Positions 22,526 to 34,300 are shown, counted from the first letter of the stretch. The stretch is 64,000 bases of DNA from Crocodylus rhombifer (GCA_038503035.1 JAVSML010019006.1:1-64000), one strand, 5' to 3'. A program made the numbers and translations. Notes: generated by a model not told the origin, from the letters alone.

Positions 22526-24059
22526 ATCCTTCTCCGTGCTACTGCTGGTGGTAGGAACAGGGCTCCAGGCTCGCTCTTCTACTTGGGTGCTGCTGCTCCC
22601 TGCAGGAAAGATATCAGAGTAATGCAGGGGACTGTGGGAAAGAAAAGAGGGGGTCAGCATTGTGAGGGGGTGCATGGTGTCAGCCCTGCCCCATTGCTCC
22701 CACATCCAGGCTCTGGCTCCATGGCAGCCCTGCATTTGTGCCCAGCAACTCATCCATTTGTGGGGAGCATGATGGTGCTGCTTTGGCCAGGGCATAGATG
22801 CAGCCAGTGCTCTCTGTTTGGCATCCTCCTCTGAGGATCTGCAAGGAGCAGGGAAGAGAGGAGTGGGCCATGTGCCTGGGAATGCTAAAAGAAGACAGTG
22901 GGAGGGGGGTAAAATCAATTCCTCCAAATCATTAATCCCAGACTAGGTTTGCCCGAAATTGCGGAGTGGGGAGAGCGGGGTTGCCTCAGCCTGTGGGACC
23001 TGCGAAATGACAGGTAAAGATAAGACCATCCCCGTGCAGCAGGCTTTCCTGGCTGCTCTGGGCTTTGCCCTGGCACCCTCGCCAGCACTCGGCCCTCACC
23101 CGAGCCGCAGAAGTGATGCGCACTGCGGCACGGGCTAACGCCCTGTTTGCTAAGGGGACCTCTGGATCTGGGTCAGGCCCAGCAGACAGGAAGGAGCTGC
23201 CTTTCCACACAGCCCGCACCCGGCCGCACTGTCGCCAGCCCTGCCGCTGTGCCCTGGGGATTCCTTCTTGGGTGCTGCTGTCACTGACCCTCAGTGAGGC
23301 CTGGGCACCCGCATGGCGGCAGACTGCTAACAGTCGCCATGGAAGCTGAGATGGCAGGCATGCCTGCCCCTCCTGACCGCCCGCACGACCCGGTGCTGGA
23401 GCAAAGCACGCTCAATCCTTCAGCATCCTCACACACCCGTCCTCGGCTCCAGCTGATCCCTCCGTGGTCAGTACAGCTGCACCAAGCACGGCAGAGACCA
23501 GCTGCAGCACAGAGGGGTGGACGCTGCAGTTCAAATACAATGTGGAACATAGCCCAAGCGATGGCATGCTGTCTTAGCTGTTCCTTGTGGCTGCTTATTA
23601 TGGGCCCCTCCCACCAAGCCATTCCCCACACCCATTTCCCAGTTTGAAGGAGTCAGAGCTCAAGGTGTGCAGCAGGACTGCCCTGCACCACAGCTCTGTT
23701 TGCTCGTTCTGAGATGGACGCTCGGGAAGGCACGAGGCAGCAGTCGGCCGTCCCAACAGATCTGGTAGCTGACCTCAGCTCACCCTCTCCTTCCAGTTCA
23801 GAATCCATCCCACCGCTTGTCCACTAATCCCCAACCCAGGCCTTGCAGCTCATCTGGTTCCTCTGCTCCCTCTCCAGAGGGGATCAACACCTGTAGTGGC
23901 TTCCTCCAGTGTCAGTTTGTCCCCTGAATATGGTGTTTTCCCATTTACAGTGAAAAGTAATTATTTTTCTATTCTATCAGTAACTGAGGAGGTTGTTAAA
24001 TGCAGCTGTACAATATTTGTAAGTCAATTGGCACTCACAAGTGTCAAAAGAAGTGGAAC
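22526..24059. other. intron B-C, no recognised feature
   Basis: No exon or repeat recognised. The G+C-rich part at 23040-23420 has several CpGs and no promoter-like signal I can name. Confidence 0.5.
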
Positions 24060-24920
24060 ACTTAACCGCTAATACTGGTTTTTAACAGTCCTTGGAGTTT
24101 TGGGGAAGTTCCAGAGATCTGGGGGGAAAAAGCTGATGCTCTGCCATTATTTAAAGGGTAAATGAGATGAGCAGTGTAATTAGGCTGATGAGCTTGACAT
24201 CGATCCCAGGCAAAATCATGGAAAGGTCGATCTAGGACGCAATCAGTATGGTTGGCAGTGTAGCTAATGTTAATTACTGTGGATTTTGTGGAAAATGCAT
24301 CTTGTCAAGTACACTTGAGATTTTGTTTTGTGCTGTTGCAGGTTTTCTTGATACCAGTAGCTGTGTGCATATAGTGAGACTGCTGTAGGGTGTTTGACTT
24401 AGTGCCACGTGCTGTTCTGCTTTGGGTTTTTTGGTTTATAATGTAGTGCTGTACAAAGAAGCACTGGGAATCACTGGATTAGAAAATGCTTAACTCAGAG
24501 ATCTAAAAAAGTCCTTGCAAGTGGGGAGTCGTCATTCTGCGGTGGTGCTGCTACTGGATCCATGTGGGGGGTGGGGGGTCTCTTTCCAGCCCAATGCAAT
24601 CTCTATTAGTGATTTGGGAAACGTAAAATCATTGGTACTGATATTTGCAGATGCACAAAAACTGGTAGGATGGTAAATATTGATAAAGATAAGTCGGTGA
24701 TTGGGACTGATCCAGATCAGCTGGTAGAGGCAGGCCGTGCAAGCAGCTGTTGTTTTAATAGCCAGATGCAAGGACTGAGAAATGGCGAGGTGGGGGAATG
24801 TGATAACAATAGGAAGGGCTTAGCGGTAGTGGTAGGTGACCATTCCAGCACGATCTGTGACACCGAGGGACAGAGGTAACATCTGAAGTTCTTCAGACAC
24901 CCTTTGAAGCAATGCAAGAG
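24060..24920 (+). repeat. ancient LINE (CR1/L3-like) remnants
   Basis: Short pieces in the order of a LINE reverse transcriptase survive. The stretch at about 24180-24225 (aggctgatgagcttgacatc, gatcccaggcaaaatcatgg) reads like the SLTSIPGKI region. The stretch at 24615-24670 (LGNVKSLVLIFADAQKLVG) is the FADDTKL catalytic region with one aspartate changed. Frames are broken throughout. Confidence 0.65.
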
Positions 24921-24944
24921 TAATCCTGAAGGAAACCACTACTA

Positions 24945-25420
24945 CAGGGGTTGGCAACCTCTGCCACGAGTGCCAGAGTGTGGCACGTGAAGCCATGTTG
25001 CTCAGCACACCACAGCCAGCCCCAGCTCTGAGCAGGCCCCTGCTGCTGGCCATGGAGCCTGGGCTGCTTGCAGTGGGTGGCAAGGAGGCCGCAAGCCCTG
25101 CTGTGAGCAGCCCGGTCCCAGTGGTGGAGGGCAGAGGTCTGCCCAGAGTCTGGGCTGTGTGGTGGGCAGTAGGGTCCTGCCCAGAGCCCAGGTTGCTCGC
25201 AACAAGTGGCTGCACCAGTGTCTGTAGTCCCAGCCCAGCTCGTCTCCAGCAGTGGCTGTACGCACGCCACAGGGGGCATGGTGGAGAAGGAGCTGGGGCT
25301 GCGCTGCCACAAGGATTGGGCCCCTCACGGCTGCCCCCTCACCCTCCTGGCATACCAACATCTTCCAAGTGGAGGTTGCAGGCTTTTTGGCACTTGGCCC
25401 AAAAATATTGCTGATCCCTG
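24945..25420 (+). mobile_element. hAT-type non-autonomous DNA transposon, family C (Tip100-like termini)
   Basis: This 476-base element starts caggggttggcaacctctgc and ends ttgctgatccctg. Its inverted termini are of the CAGGG.T.GGCAA type seen in Tip100-like hAT elements. The 8-bp flanks cactacta (24937-24944) and cactgcta (25421-25428) agree at 7 of 8 positions. The interior is G+C-rich (gcaggcccctgctgctggcc) and contains no transposase. Class is from termini and duplication length; family assignment is by recollection. Confidence 0.87.
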
Positions 25421-25428
25421 CACTGCTA

Positions 25429-27672
25429 TTTAAAAGACTTCAGAATGGATCTCTCCCTGTTATGTATGTACTCTGTACAGAGCACAACAGGGGACCCCTC
25501 GAGTCCTCCAGTATCCCACAACGCTATGTCCCTTCCCCCACACTTCCCCACAAATGGAGGAGGGGAAGCACAAGAAGCTGCTTGGGGTGGAGGCGTCCTG
25601 GAGGACAGAGCCCGAGCAGACAGAAGATCGCTCAGGGACAGTCAGCTGCACTGGCCCCTCTTCCCCCCGTGATGGGGGCACAGCTCCCTGTCAGACCCCC
25701 CGGCCGCATGTGGTCACAGCAGTCTGGAAGCACCCTGGCATGCAGCTGCACACTGAAGAGCTTCACCTGTCCTGTCTGTTCCTGCCCTTGATGTGGAAGC
25801 AATTCCTGGTGGCTTTAATTCAGCAGAAGAAGCTGTAATGAGCCAAACAGATGCAGTCTGTAAATGAGTGCATGTTTCTAGCAGTGAGAGGGTTTAGTCA
25901 TTGCTATGAAGCCTTTGAGGCTGGATGTCATCTTGCAAAGGGTACAATCAGATGAATGACTTGGTGAGCAGTTAAATGGATGGGTGAACTCTTGTTTGCT
26001 AAGGGCCAAGCTCGTGGGATTCAGCTCTCATTTGCACAGGGTAAGAGTGTGCACGTGGGCAGTTACCTCAGAGCAGCTGATCTGTGGTGAACTGCCACCC
26101 CTGCTTTTACCTGCTGTGTCCACTCATCCTGGAGTGACCCTAGTGCCCTGCCCTCAAACAAGCGCCCTGCTCTCTGGCATGCTCAGTGTCTCTGAGCCCT
26201 GGGTTCAGCTGCATGTGCCAGAGACTGGGGTGGGTGTTCAGGGAGCGAGGAGTGCAGAGGATGGGCATCCTGCTGAGGATGGGACCAAACCGACAGCATT
26301 TGACCTAACCCATGACAAACCTGGGACTGGTGCTGAAAATGAGACTGTCGTGGTGGAAGCTGAATGCTTACTCCCATCTTATGCCCTAAATGGAGCCTGA
26401 TGCAGAAATTGCAGGCCCAGGAGAAGATGCCATGGGCTGTTTGAGAGGTCACACTGGACAGTCAGAACAGCCCATGGCTCTACGGAGTCCATGAAAAGTA
26501 CACGTCGCCTCTCAGGACCGGATATCTTCATTATAGTCCTACCTCTCTGCAGGGCTTGTCACCATCTTCACGTTAATGTGGCTGCAGCTGAAGTCCTGAC
26601 ACCTTCCTTTCCCCACCTCCACCACATGTGCACCTTCTTCTTTTTGACAAAACTTTTTTCCTCTCTGGGTTCTAGCTCGTAAATTTGGGATTAATGGACT
26701 CCTTCCTCTCCTTGCCACATGTATTGGCTGCACTATCAAATCCTGCTGCACTGTTCTCCCTAACTCTCCCATCCTCTCCTGTCTGGCCCACTGTCCATGG
26801 TCCGTTTGCATGCCCTAAGCGTGTCCTGACTTGGCTGCTATAATCACCAGCCCCCTTTTGGCCTTAGTGACACACAGGCTTGCCCTGTCCCGCCATCCAG
26901 AGCAGAGCAGCCGAAGTTCTCCTGCTCATCAGCAGACCCAGCTGTGTCATCGCGGGTGCTGTGTTCCCCTAATGTATTTGTAGCTGTGCTTGGAAGCTGC
27001 CGAGCGCTCCTTGGGCACTGTGTTACTGCGTGCCTGTGGCGTCAGCTGGCAGGCGTAGCAGTAGATCAGTCCTCAGTCATTTTGTTCCACCTCTAAAGTT
27101 CACTTCAGGCCCAGTCTTAGTGACTGACACCAGAGCCTGGCAGGAGTGAGCCACCTCTGCAATTTTATGAGAAACGGTTGCAGTGAAGCAGCATCTCGAT
27201 GTCGCCCAAGGATTAATTTCTTGCTTGCTAGCAAAAAGAGAAAGTCTGCTGATGTCATGCCTCTTCCCCCCACTCTGTGCTTGTGACACTGGGCCTTTCT
27301 TCTCTTTGGACTGCTCTCTTGTGACAGGGGAAAAAGAATCAGGCCTGTAGTTCCTGAAGCTCTTCATGTTTTGGGGCCCAGGTAGGTGAGGCCCTGACGA
27401 GAGCACTCAGAGGAGTGTTTTCTCCGGTTCCTCCAGTATTCCTCGGGGCATCTAGGCGGAGCACGGTGGAGCAGGCACGCGCCAGCCTGGATGGGCGCTG
27501 TCCATGCCTCATACTCGCCGCTCCACTGGGTTCAACCCTTTTGGGGGTGTCCAGAGCAAAGTCCTGCAGAGCCCTGCTGTGGCTGGGTAAGAGCCCAAAG
27601 CAGGAAGGCTTCTTGTATCACTCAGGACTAGCTGCAACTGGCCTTTTACATCTCCTGAAATGCCCAGGGCCA
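25429..27672. other. intron B-C, no recognised feature
   Basis: About 2.2 kb of ordinary intron without recognised repeats or exons. Confidence 0.5.
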
Positions 27673-27770
27673 TTGAATCATAGAAGAGTTGGGCTGGAAG
27701 GGACCTCAGGGGATCGCATCTAATCTAGCTCCCTGTTAAAAGCAGGATCAGGCCTGTTTGGGAAAGTCAA
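27673..27770 (-). repeat. CR1-type LINE 3' end fragment, minus strand
   Basis: The terminal signature attgaatcatagaagagttg followed by gggctggaagggacctcagg is the CR1 3' end. It is truncated after about 100 bases. Confidence 0.75.
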
Positions 27771-27934
27771 CACTGGTCTCTTAAAATTTCAGTCTCTGAG
27801 TGCCTGTTTCACATACCGTACGGTGTCTCCTTCCACGTGCATCGGGGTGACTTCGTCTGAGCATGTTCATGTCTGCAGGATAACATGGTAGCAACATCAA
27901 GCTCTTATGTACTGCTGCTTAGTCTGTTAGACAA

Positions 27935-28100
27935 GGGGTTGGGGTCAGCGTCCCCATTTGCACACATGGGGAAAGTGAGCCGAGGGTTGGGGGTGGGGGA
28001 ACTCTCTTGCCCCACTAGTGATCGAGGTCACTAAGCCAAGCAGTGGCAGTGCCAGGTATTGCACCCAGGTCTCTGGGTCTCAGCCCGGTGGTGTGTCTAC
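27935..28100 (-). repeat. MIR-type SINE, minus strand
   Basis: The order ccccatttgcacacatgggg, aaagtgagccgagg, cactaagccaagcagtggca, gtgccaggtattgcacccag, gtctctgggtctcag follows the reverse complement of the tRNA-derived MIR core (…atgaggaaactgagg … agtggcagagccgggattcgaacccaggtct…). It is an old, diverged copy. The call rests on the ordered partial matches. Confidence 0.72.
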
Positions 28101-28627
28101 TGGGTTTGGGACTCGTCATCACGTTGCAGGAGGCCGACCTGCCATTCAGTCTTCCTGTCCTTTGTGTGATCAGATGCCATCTGTGTTGCAGGTGCTAATC
28201 TCTGGCATACCGACTGGATCAGTCACACTTCGTTTAGTGGAGAGAAGGGACTTTCCTCAGTATCTTTTACTAGATTATGAAATGAAGGTTGGGTAACGGC
28301 TTAGGTAACTTACGGGTTTAACTGAAGCCAGCCAGATCCAGGAAGCAGCAAGAGGAGCTTGCCTCTCCTAGTCGTGCTGCAGGTGGTATGCAGTATTGGG
28401 CACTTTGCCCTGTGTGCCAGGTGGCCATGATAAACTGAGCTAAGGATGGAGCATGACCCTGTCCTCCCCTCTCCCCCACAGCTCAGCTTCCTTTCCTTAA
28501 AACTCCTGGTGTTCCCAGAGGTTTCCCGGCATGCGTGGATAGCCGCAAGCTGCACAGAAGCTGGGCTGTAAGTGGCTCTGTGTAAGTGAACAACTTAACC
28601 CCCAGCTGTTCCCTGTTCCCTCCACAG
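28101..28627. other. end of intron B-C, no recognised feature
   Basis: Plain intron leading to the exon C acceptor. Confidence 0.5.
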
Positions 28628-28723
28628 TCTTAGCTGCCGGCGCTGTATCATTGTGGGAAACGGTGGAGTGCTTGCAAACAAGTCGCTGGGGTTGAAAATC
28701 GATGAATACGATATTGTCGTCAG
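28628..28723 (+). CDS. ST3GAL3: ST3GAL3 internal coding exon C (first half of sialylmotif L)
   Basis: This 96-base exon follows the acceptor ctgttccctccacag and ends at CAG|gtgagt. It enters and leaves in phase 2. It encodes LSCRRC, then IIVGNGGVLANKSLG, then KIDEYDIVV. This is the first half of sialylmotif L, the CMP-sialic-acid-binding signature of GT29 enzymes. The cysteine codon at 28644-28646, just before IIVGNGG, is the one that in this family pairs by disulfide with a cysteine in motif S, which here lies beyond the window. The intron that follows splits motif L inside the arginine codon of the VVRLNSAP signature. No stop, frameshift or missing key residue is seen. Confidence 0.97.
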
Positions 28724-29482
28724 GTGAGTCCTCAGGGCCCCTCTGTTCCCATCCTCCCTTTTCAGTAGAAGCTGATACTCTACATACACGAGGGTTTCAG
28801 CTCCCCACAGCTCACACCTTAACCAGCAATGAACTGCACGGGCAGTCAGGGGGCAGCATGTGGTCGGGGGAGAATTAACCTGGCCTATAAAGGTGCCTGC
28901 GTTGTGTCTGCTTGCAGTCACCTCAAAGGGCAAGGCAGTTCATGCCTATATTGAAGCCTCCAGGTCTTTTCCAGCTGCCTTCCCTTCAGTGACCCACTTC
29001 CCTGTTCTGCCAACATCCTTCTCTTCTGCCTGATACCTACTATTTGCTTTTGTCGGAGGTGCTTCCACGCAGCTCTGGCAGACACTATAGATAAACACGG
29101 GCACAGCACTCCCTGGGCCTTGCCTGGTGCTTCAGAAGTGGTCAGGAGCAAAAGAGCGTGCTGACCACAGTGAGAAGGTCTGAGAAAGAAGTGGGGCTGC
29201 CCTGCAGTAAGGGGTAGAAATCAAGGGTAATCTAGGTGTGGCCCCCAAAACCAAATGAATAGTTGCCTGTTTTCCATAAGACCAGTGATAACACATCTGA
29301 GGGTGATGGCAAATGGCAAGGAGGGCCCAGAAATGGAAACTATCACCGCCATCATGGGAGCTGAACTCAAAAAGCAAAATGCTCACAGGTTGTGGTGCTG
29401 AGGCAGTCTCTATCCCTAAATTCTAGGGGGGAAAACCACATGAAATAACAGGTGCGGGAACAAGGATTATTAATCAATCTAT
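28724..29482. other. start of intron C-D, no recognised feature
   Basis: Plain intron after the exon C donor. Confidence 0.5.
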
Positions 29483-29517
29483 TTGGGTTGGGTTGGGTTG
29501 GGTTGGGTTGGGTTGGG
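29483..29517 (+). repeat. (TTGGG)7 pentanucleotide microsatellite
   Basis: Seven perfect TTGGG units followed by one extra G. It differs from the vertebrate telomere unit (TTAGGG). The long G-run pattern could in principle form a G-quadruplex; this is inference. Confidence 0.97.
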
Positions 29518-29639
29518 GAGAACAGTGCAACTGGAGAGTAGCAGAGAGAGTGCCTGTACTCACAAAGGGGTTGAGAAAAGCAGGGGAATGGACCCGTGTG
29601 AGCAGCCACAGGGTGCTAACCTGACCTCAGCTGAATGCC

Positions 29640-30370
29640 AGGCCTCAGAGCAAGTTTGGAAGGAAGGAGTACTTGAAGACAGAGAAGTGAACAAAAATGA
29701 GCCAAAATGCATCATGGGTTTATCAAAGGCTGATCATACCAGGCCACACTGCTATCTGTTCTTGATAAGATGATTGATTTTCCAGACAAGGGAAACACAG
29801 CAGATCTTGTCTAGCTGGACTTCAATAAAGCCCTTGACACAGAGCCACGTGGAAATTTATTAGCTGGCTGGAGAGGATGGGGATTAGTATGAGAACTATA
29901 AGGTTAACAGCGAGCTAGGAAATGGGGTTAATTAGAGATTAATTAACATTTCTCTTGTAAGCTGGGAGCTCATCAGTGGACATGAGAGAAGAGGAGGAAG
30001 GCTGGGGTGTATTAGTTGATCTTGGGATGACCATGAGCCAAATCTGATGCAGTCACCAGAAAGGCAGGTGCAAGCCATTTCCAGTAGCAAATGGGGTGAG
30101 CCATTTCCAGCAGCAACGTGGAAGCAGTAATGCCAGGCCCAGGTGGGACCTCACCTGGGGAGCTGCATGTAGTACTGCTCGTCCCATTCCACAGCAACAA
30201 ATTCTGCCTGGCACAAGGGCAGAGAGGGACTGTGTGGTTTTGCTGAGAGGTCAGACAGTGGATTTTTCCGGGATGTTTGGTCAGGGCTGATCCTGCCTAA
30301 GGGTGGACTTGGACTGGATGTGACCTCCACAGCTCCCTGCCAGCCCTGTGGCTCTGAGCCTGTGATTTCA
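29640..30370 (+). repeat. ancient LINE (CR1/L3-like), reverse-transcriptase and 3' end remnants
   Basis: Near 29790-29850 the frame reads FPDKGNTADLV then a stop then LDFNKALDTEPRG, the LDFKKAFD region of a LINE reverse transcriptase. Later pieces near 30125-30200 (cccaggtgggacctcacctg) fit the C-terminal domain. The segment ends at about 30300-30370 with a CR1-like 3' end (ggacttggactggatgtgac, ctgtgatttcag). It is heavily mutated. Confidence 0.65.
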
Positions 30371-30374
30371 GAGA

Positions 30375-30625
30375 TGATCAGGGAAACAGAGAGTTGACCT
30401 TAGAGAAGAGAGGATAAAGAGCTGGGCTTTTTTAGGTAGGCAAAACAAAGGCTGAGAGGGAAGGGGTCTGCTCTCTGCCACTATGCCCGGGTAAGCATCA
30501 GGGAAGGAGAGGAGCCATGTCGGCAAGCAGGCCAGGTGGCACAAGAGCACGTGGGTCTGAGGGGGGGCGTGAAGGAATTCAGCTGGAAGTTCGGAGGAGG
30601 TCTGTGCCTGAAGAGTGTGAGGGTT
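30375..30625 (+). repeat. second old LINE C-terminal fragment
   Basis: The string tagagaagagaggataaaga with gctgggcttttttaggtagg corresponds to the LFSLEKRRLRGD-type region near the CR1 ORF2 C-terminus. It follows the 3' end of the previous LINE piece, so it is a separate insertion. Confidence 0.5.
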
Positions 30626-30634
30626 TTTTCATTA

Positions 30635-30842
30635 GTACTACGAGGGAATTAGCCGTGTCCATCTGAAGTCAGGCAGAAGGCAGGGTAGAGTTACACCTTC
30701 TAGACGAACTGAATCAGAGATGCATAGGCTTTTGTGAGCAACCGCTCACTTCAGCAGATATCATGATGAAGTGAAGGTGTAATGAAGTGAGCTGCATCTC
30801 AGCATCTCTAATGCAGTTAGTCTAGAAGGTATAACTATGATC
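30635..30842 (+). repeat. foldback repeat related to the 11788-12084 family
   Basis: The left arm at 30690-30752 (gttacaccttctagacgaac, cagagatgc, cgctcacttc) is repeated in inverse orientation at 30784-30834 (gaagtgagctgcatctcagc, gcagttagtctagaaggtat). The arms are imperfect, about 50 bases of pairing with small insertions. The loop contains tatcatgatgaagtgaagg. A tagccgtgt-like start at 30650 and the gatgaagtg core suggest the same family as the nested repeat at 11788. Confidence 0.72.
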
Positions 30843-33255
30843 CTAGGAACTGTTCATACCTACGTGCTTGGTCCTGGATGTGAGGAAGGGTCTGCTGAGT
30901 GGGAAGAAGCTTTGACACCTCCCTGCCCCGGTGCGCTCTCGTTCCCATGGCTAGCAGGGCATGGTGACTGCTTCGGTGAGCTCTTGTGACTTCTAGTCCT
31001 TTAGCCTGAGCTGGGATGCACCAAACTCATTTAATTAGTGCTCCTCCTGAGACTCCAACTGTGCCTGCAAAGCTCTTCGCACTAGGCCACCCACTGAGGC
31101 CCAAATCAAAATGTCCCCACTCCTTTCAAAATGAAAAGCTGGAGCCTTCTCCTCACCTCCCCAAATCTGCAGCCAGTTTGCAGACTGGGATGGTGAGGGG
31201 GCATCTGAGCCCCTGTATGGGCTGGGGGTGGGAGAGGGACTGAAAAGGTTAAACAAAGCCAGGTGCCTGGATGTGAGAGAGGGGCTGAGAGCAGGCACCT
31301 TCCCAGACTCGCCCACCTGGTTACTTAAGTCTCTTGGAAACTGGGGTGAGGCAAGCTTTTCTTTCTGCATGCATCTACCTCGTTGTGTCCTGAGCTGTGG
31401 CACTGCCTTACAGAGCTGCGCAGGGGCTGGATCTGGGGGCTCAGGACCATTTTTGAGAGAGAGAAATGTGGAAACTCCCCCCAGTGCAGTGAGTGGAGAA
31501 AACAGCCCACGTGTACACGTGAAAAGGCCATTAGCTTGGGCAGCAAATACAGTCTTGGCAAATATTGACCTTTTCCCTGGAGGTAGAATTGGAGCCCATG
31601 ATACTTGGGTGCTCTATTAAACTGTGAGCAGCAGCAGGTCAGCGCTAAGACTCTCCATGTCCCAAGCCTCAGGGCTTCTGCTGGTGAGAGCTGTTGTGTT
31701 GCAGTCAATTCCCATGTGTTCTTCAGTAAAAAAAAATTAAAAAATAAAAAAATATGCCTGCTTAAAGCCACGAGCAGGATCAGGAGTGCTCCTCTCAGGT
31801 AATACTGACTCTTTGATAGCGCTCAGAGACTGGTCAGGGGTTGGGGCCCCGCAGTGCTGATATTTTAAACAGATGAGGAGGACAAGAGGCAACACGTGGC
31901 GGAAAGCAAACCACTGCTGGCGAGGCTGGTGGGATGTTGCCCTAAGGAAGACACCTCAGTGACAGCGTGTCCTGACGGAGGCAGAGTCAAGCCCCGAGGA
32001 AAGCTGCTTCGCAAACCTGGGCTCTGGCTGCCAGAAGTTTTCCTGCTCAGTTGCCATGAGACACCTGGGGCGCACACCTCTGAGCTGGGTTGCTGGTTCA
32101 TTAACATGACTCTATTGCTGGGCTCCATCAGCAGCTCGCACTCTGGCCCCACGCTCTGGCCTGAGGAGCTCATATTGCCGGGGAAATGGTTTATTTTTGC
32201 TCCTGTCTCTCTAGATAAAATGCATTGTTTCTGAGTGGGGGGATTAGCAGGGGGATTAGCAGACCCTGCAGCAGAAGAGCAAATCCAGCAGCAGAGAACA
32301 AGACTCTGGTCAGATAATTACACACTGAAATGTGAAAATACTCCAGGCACCTGCCTTCCTCCGATGCCCAAGCAGGCAGATGAAAGGAGGCACAATGGCC
32401 TGTGTTTGTAGTGAGAGCAGTGTCTGGCCACTTACTTAGTGTGAAGCTGCTGGTGAGAAAGGTCAGGGTAGCTCAGAGACAGACACAGAAAATGTTTGAA
32501 GTTTGCAGTATGTTCAGTAGAGAAATCGCACGCCAGGTGTCATATATGTGACCATACAGGTAGCCTCAGAAACAGGCCGATAGTCAGCCCGCTCTCAGTT
32601 CCTGGGCTTGGATGCTTCAAAGATAACGTATAAATCAGGGAGGGGTAAAAATAATAAACCCAATTACTGGTTCAAAAAAAAATCACTTAGGTCATGATTT
32701 TTATTGGCATGTTGCTAGTTCTTAACATTCTTCACAGTTTAGGCTGTTAAACTGGCAACGCGGGTTGTTTGTTCCTGTTCACCTAGGAAGAGTTTTGGAT
32801 TTGACAGAGATTTTTTCTGCTGTTGTGCTTCACACTTAAAATGCTCATTTGTGCCACAAAAGACCAGCCCCAAGCATCACGAACATCTGCACTGTGAAAA
32901 CAACACGAACTTGAGAAGCAAATGGGCCACGCTGTATTTATAACAAATAGGGTTTTCCAGTGCCTCGAACCAGGCAAGGCAACATAGGTGCAAGAATTCA
33001 ACCCGACTCTTGTCCTCCATCAGAGCTTAAAGTCAGTGGGACTTATGCCCCGAAGTAACACAGCTCTGGGCTCCTAGTCTTGAAAATGTTGCTCTCTAGG
33101 AATAAAGACCTTCCCGTGCACTCAGGATGTGAAGACCTCCTCTCTGCTGACGCCACAGCGGTTGTGCTTTTTGAAGTGACAAAGATTTTGTCACTCTGAG
33201 GAGGGTCGGTGACGATCCTGGAAATGTTTGAAGTATGTGACTAGTTCCCCCAAGT
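30843..33255. other. intron C-D, no recognised feature except an A-rich tract
   Basis: About 2.4 kb of ordinary intron. An A-rich tract at about 31727-31754 (taaaaaaaaattaaaaaata) could be a retroposon tail, but no body was recognised upstream. Confidence 0.5.
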
Positions 33256-33300
33256 TAGAATCATAGATTAGGAGGTCGCCTCGTCCAGGGCCCTGCTCAG
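33256..33300 (-). repeat. short CR1-type LINE 3' end fragment, minus strand
   Basis: The string agaatcatagattaggaggt followed by cgtccagggccctgctcag is a short diverged CR1 3' end. Confidence 0.5.
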
Positions 33301-33309
33301 TGGAGCTCA

Positions 33310-34300
33310 TCTTAGGGATAAGGTTTCCAGTTTTGAAAAACAGGATACCTGTCAGATTGGTGGGGGGCACGATATGCTGGTGCCCTGCTCATGCCATTGA
33401 GCCTCGCTCTCAGGCCAGAGCCCACCCACCCCCAGTGCTGCTGCCGCCCCTCATTCCTGACCTGCAGACCCCTGGCCTTGCTGGTGCCCTTCATTCCCCA
33501 CCCACAGTACCCTGCCCCCTGGGCCATGCTGGTGTCCCTCACTCCCTACCCACAGCCCCCCTGTCCCTACTGGTGCCCCTCACTCCTGATCTGCAGCCCC
33601 TTGGTGCTGCCAGTGCCCTGCACTCCTGCCCCACAGTCCCCCGCCCCCAGTGCCCCTCACTCCCAAGCCATAGTATCCCCAGCCCCACCGCTGCCTCCCA
33701 CTCCCAGCCCACAGGCCCTGCTCCCCACAACCCTGCAGTGTCTCCCACCCACCCCACAAGCACAGGCACCAGCCCTGGTGCATGCAGCTCCCTACTGCCC
33801 CTGAAAAGCCCCCTTCCTCCTTGCCCCGCTGCAGCCCTAGTGCTGGCAGGCACCCACCCTCTCCCTACTCCCACACACACCCATCCTCACCATACACCCC
33901 TGCCACATGCACACAGACTCACATGCCCCACCCAGCTCTCTGGACAGTCCCCAAGCCCGGGCCTTCCAACCCCTGCTTCCCATGGATTTACTTGCACCCA
34001 GCTACTGGGACTGCTTCTACCACCCTGCCTGGCTGCATGCCAGCCACGGGAGTGTACATACACACAGGCACATGCACACAGCGCCCCCTCCCTCCGTTCA
34101 CCCTCTCCCAGCTCCCCCCAGCCCCAAGCAGCTCCTTGCTAGGGCAAGCTGGGAAGTGCCAGAAAGACTTTGATGCTGAGCAGAGGAAAATCCTGGACTT
34201 CTGTTCATATTTTTAACAACTGCCCAAACAGAGATTGGAGGAACCAGAAAGAGGACATGTCCAGGAAACCCATATGTATGGTAACCCTAAATAAAGTCCT
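33310..34300 (+). repeat. C-rich degenerate minisatellite inside a possible DNA transposon
   Basis: From about 33440 to 33780 the plus strand repeats, imperfectly and about every 50-60 bases, a unit like ctggtgcccctcactcctga followed by cccacagcccc. From 33780 to 34130 it becomes a CCA/CAC-rich tract (cacacacacccatcctcacc). The right edge, gtatggtaaccctaaataaa preceded by gaggacatgtccaggaaacc, resembles the terminus of a known kind of DNA transposon. The left edge near 33312 (ttagggataaggtttccag) may be the partner. The 280-codon proline-rich open frame at 33300-34142 is a by-product of the low-complexity repeat. Confidence 0.6.

Noticed and set aside
29483..29517. Interstitial telomere repeat
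   Set aside because: The unit is TTGGG, not TTAGGG.
33300..34142. 280-codon proline-rich open frame as a possible gene
   Set aside because: It is generated by a degenerate C-rich minisatellite; the other frames and the opposite strand are also open, and no domain or start context supports coding.
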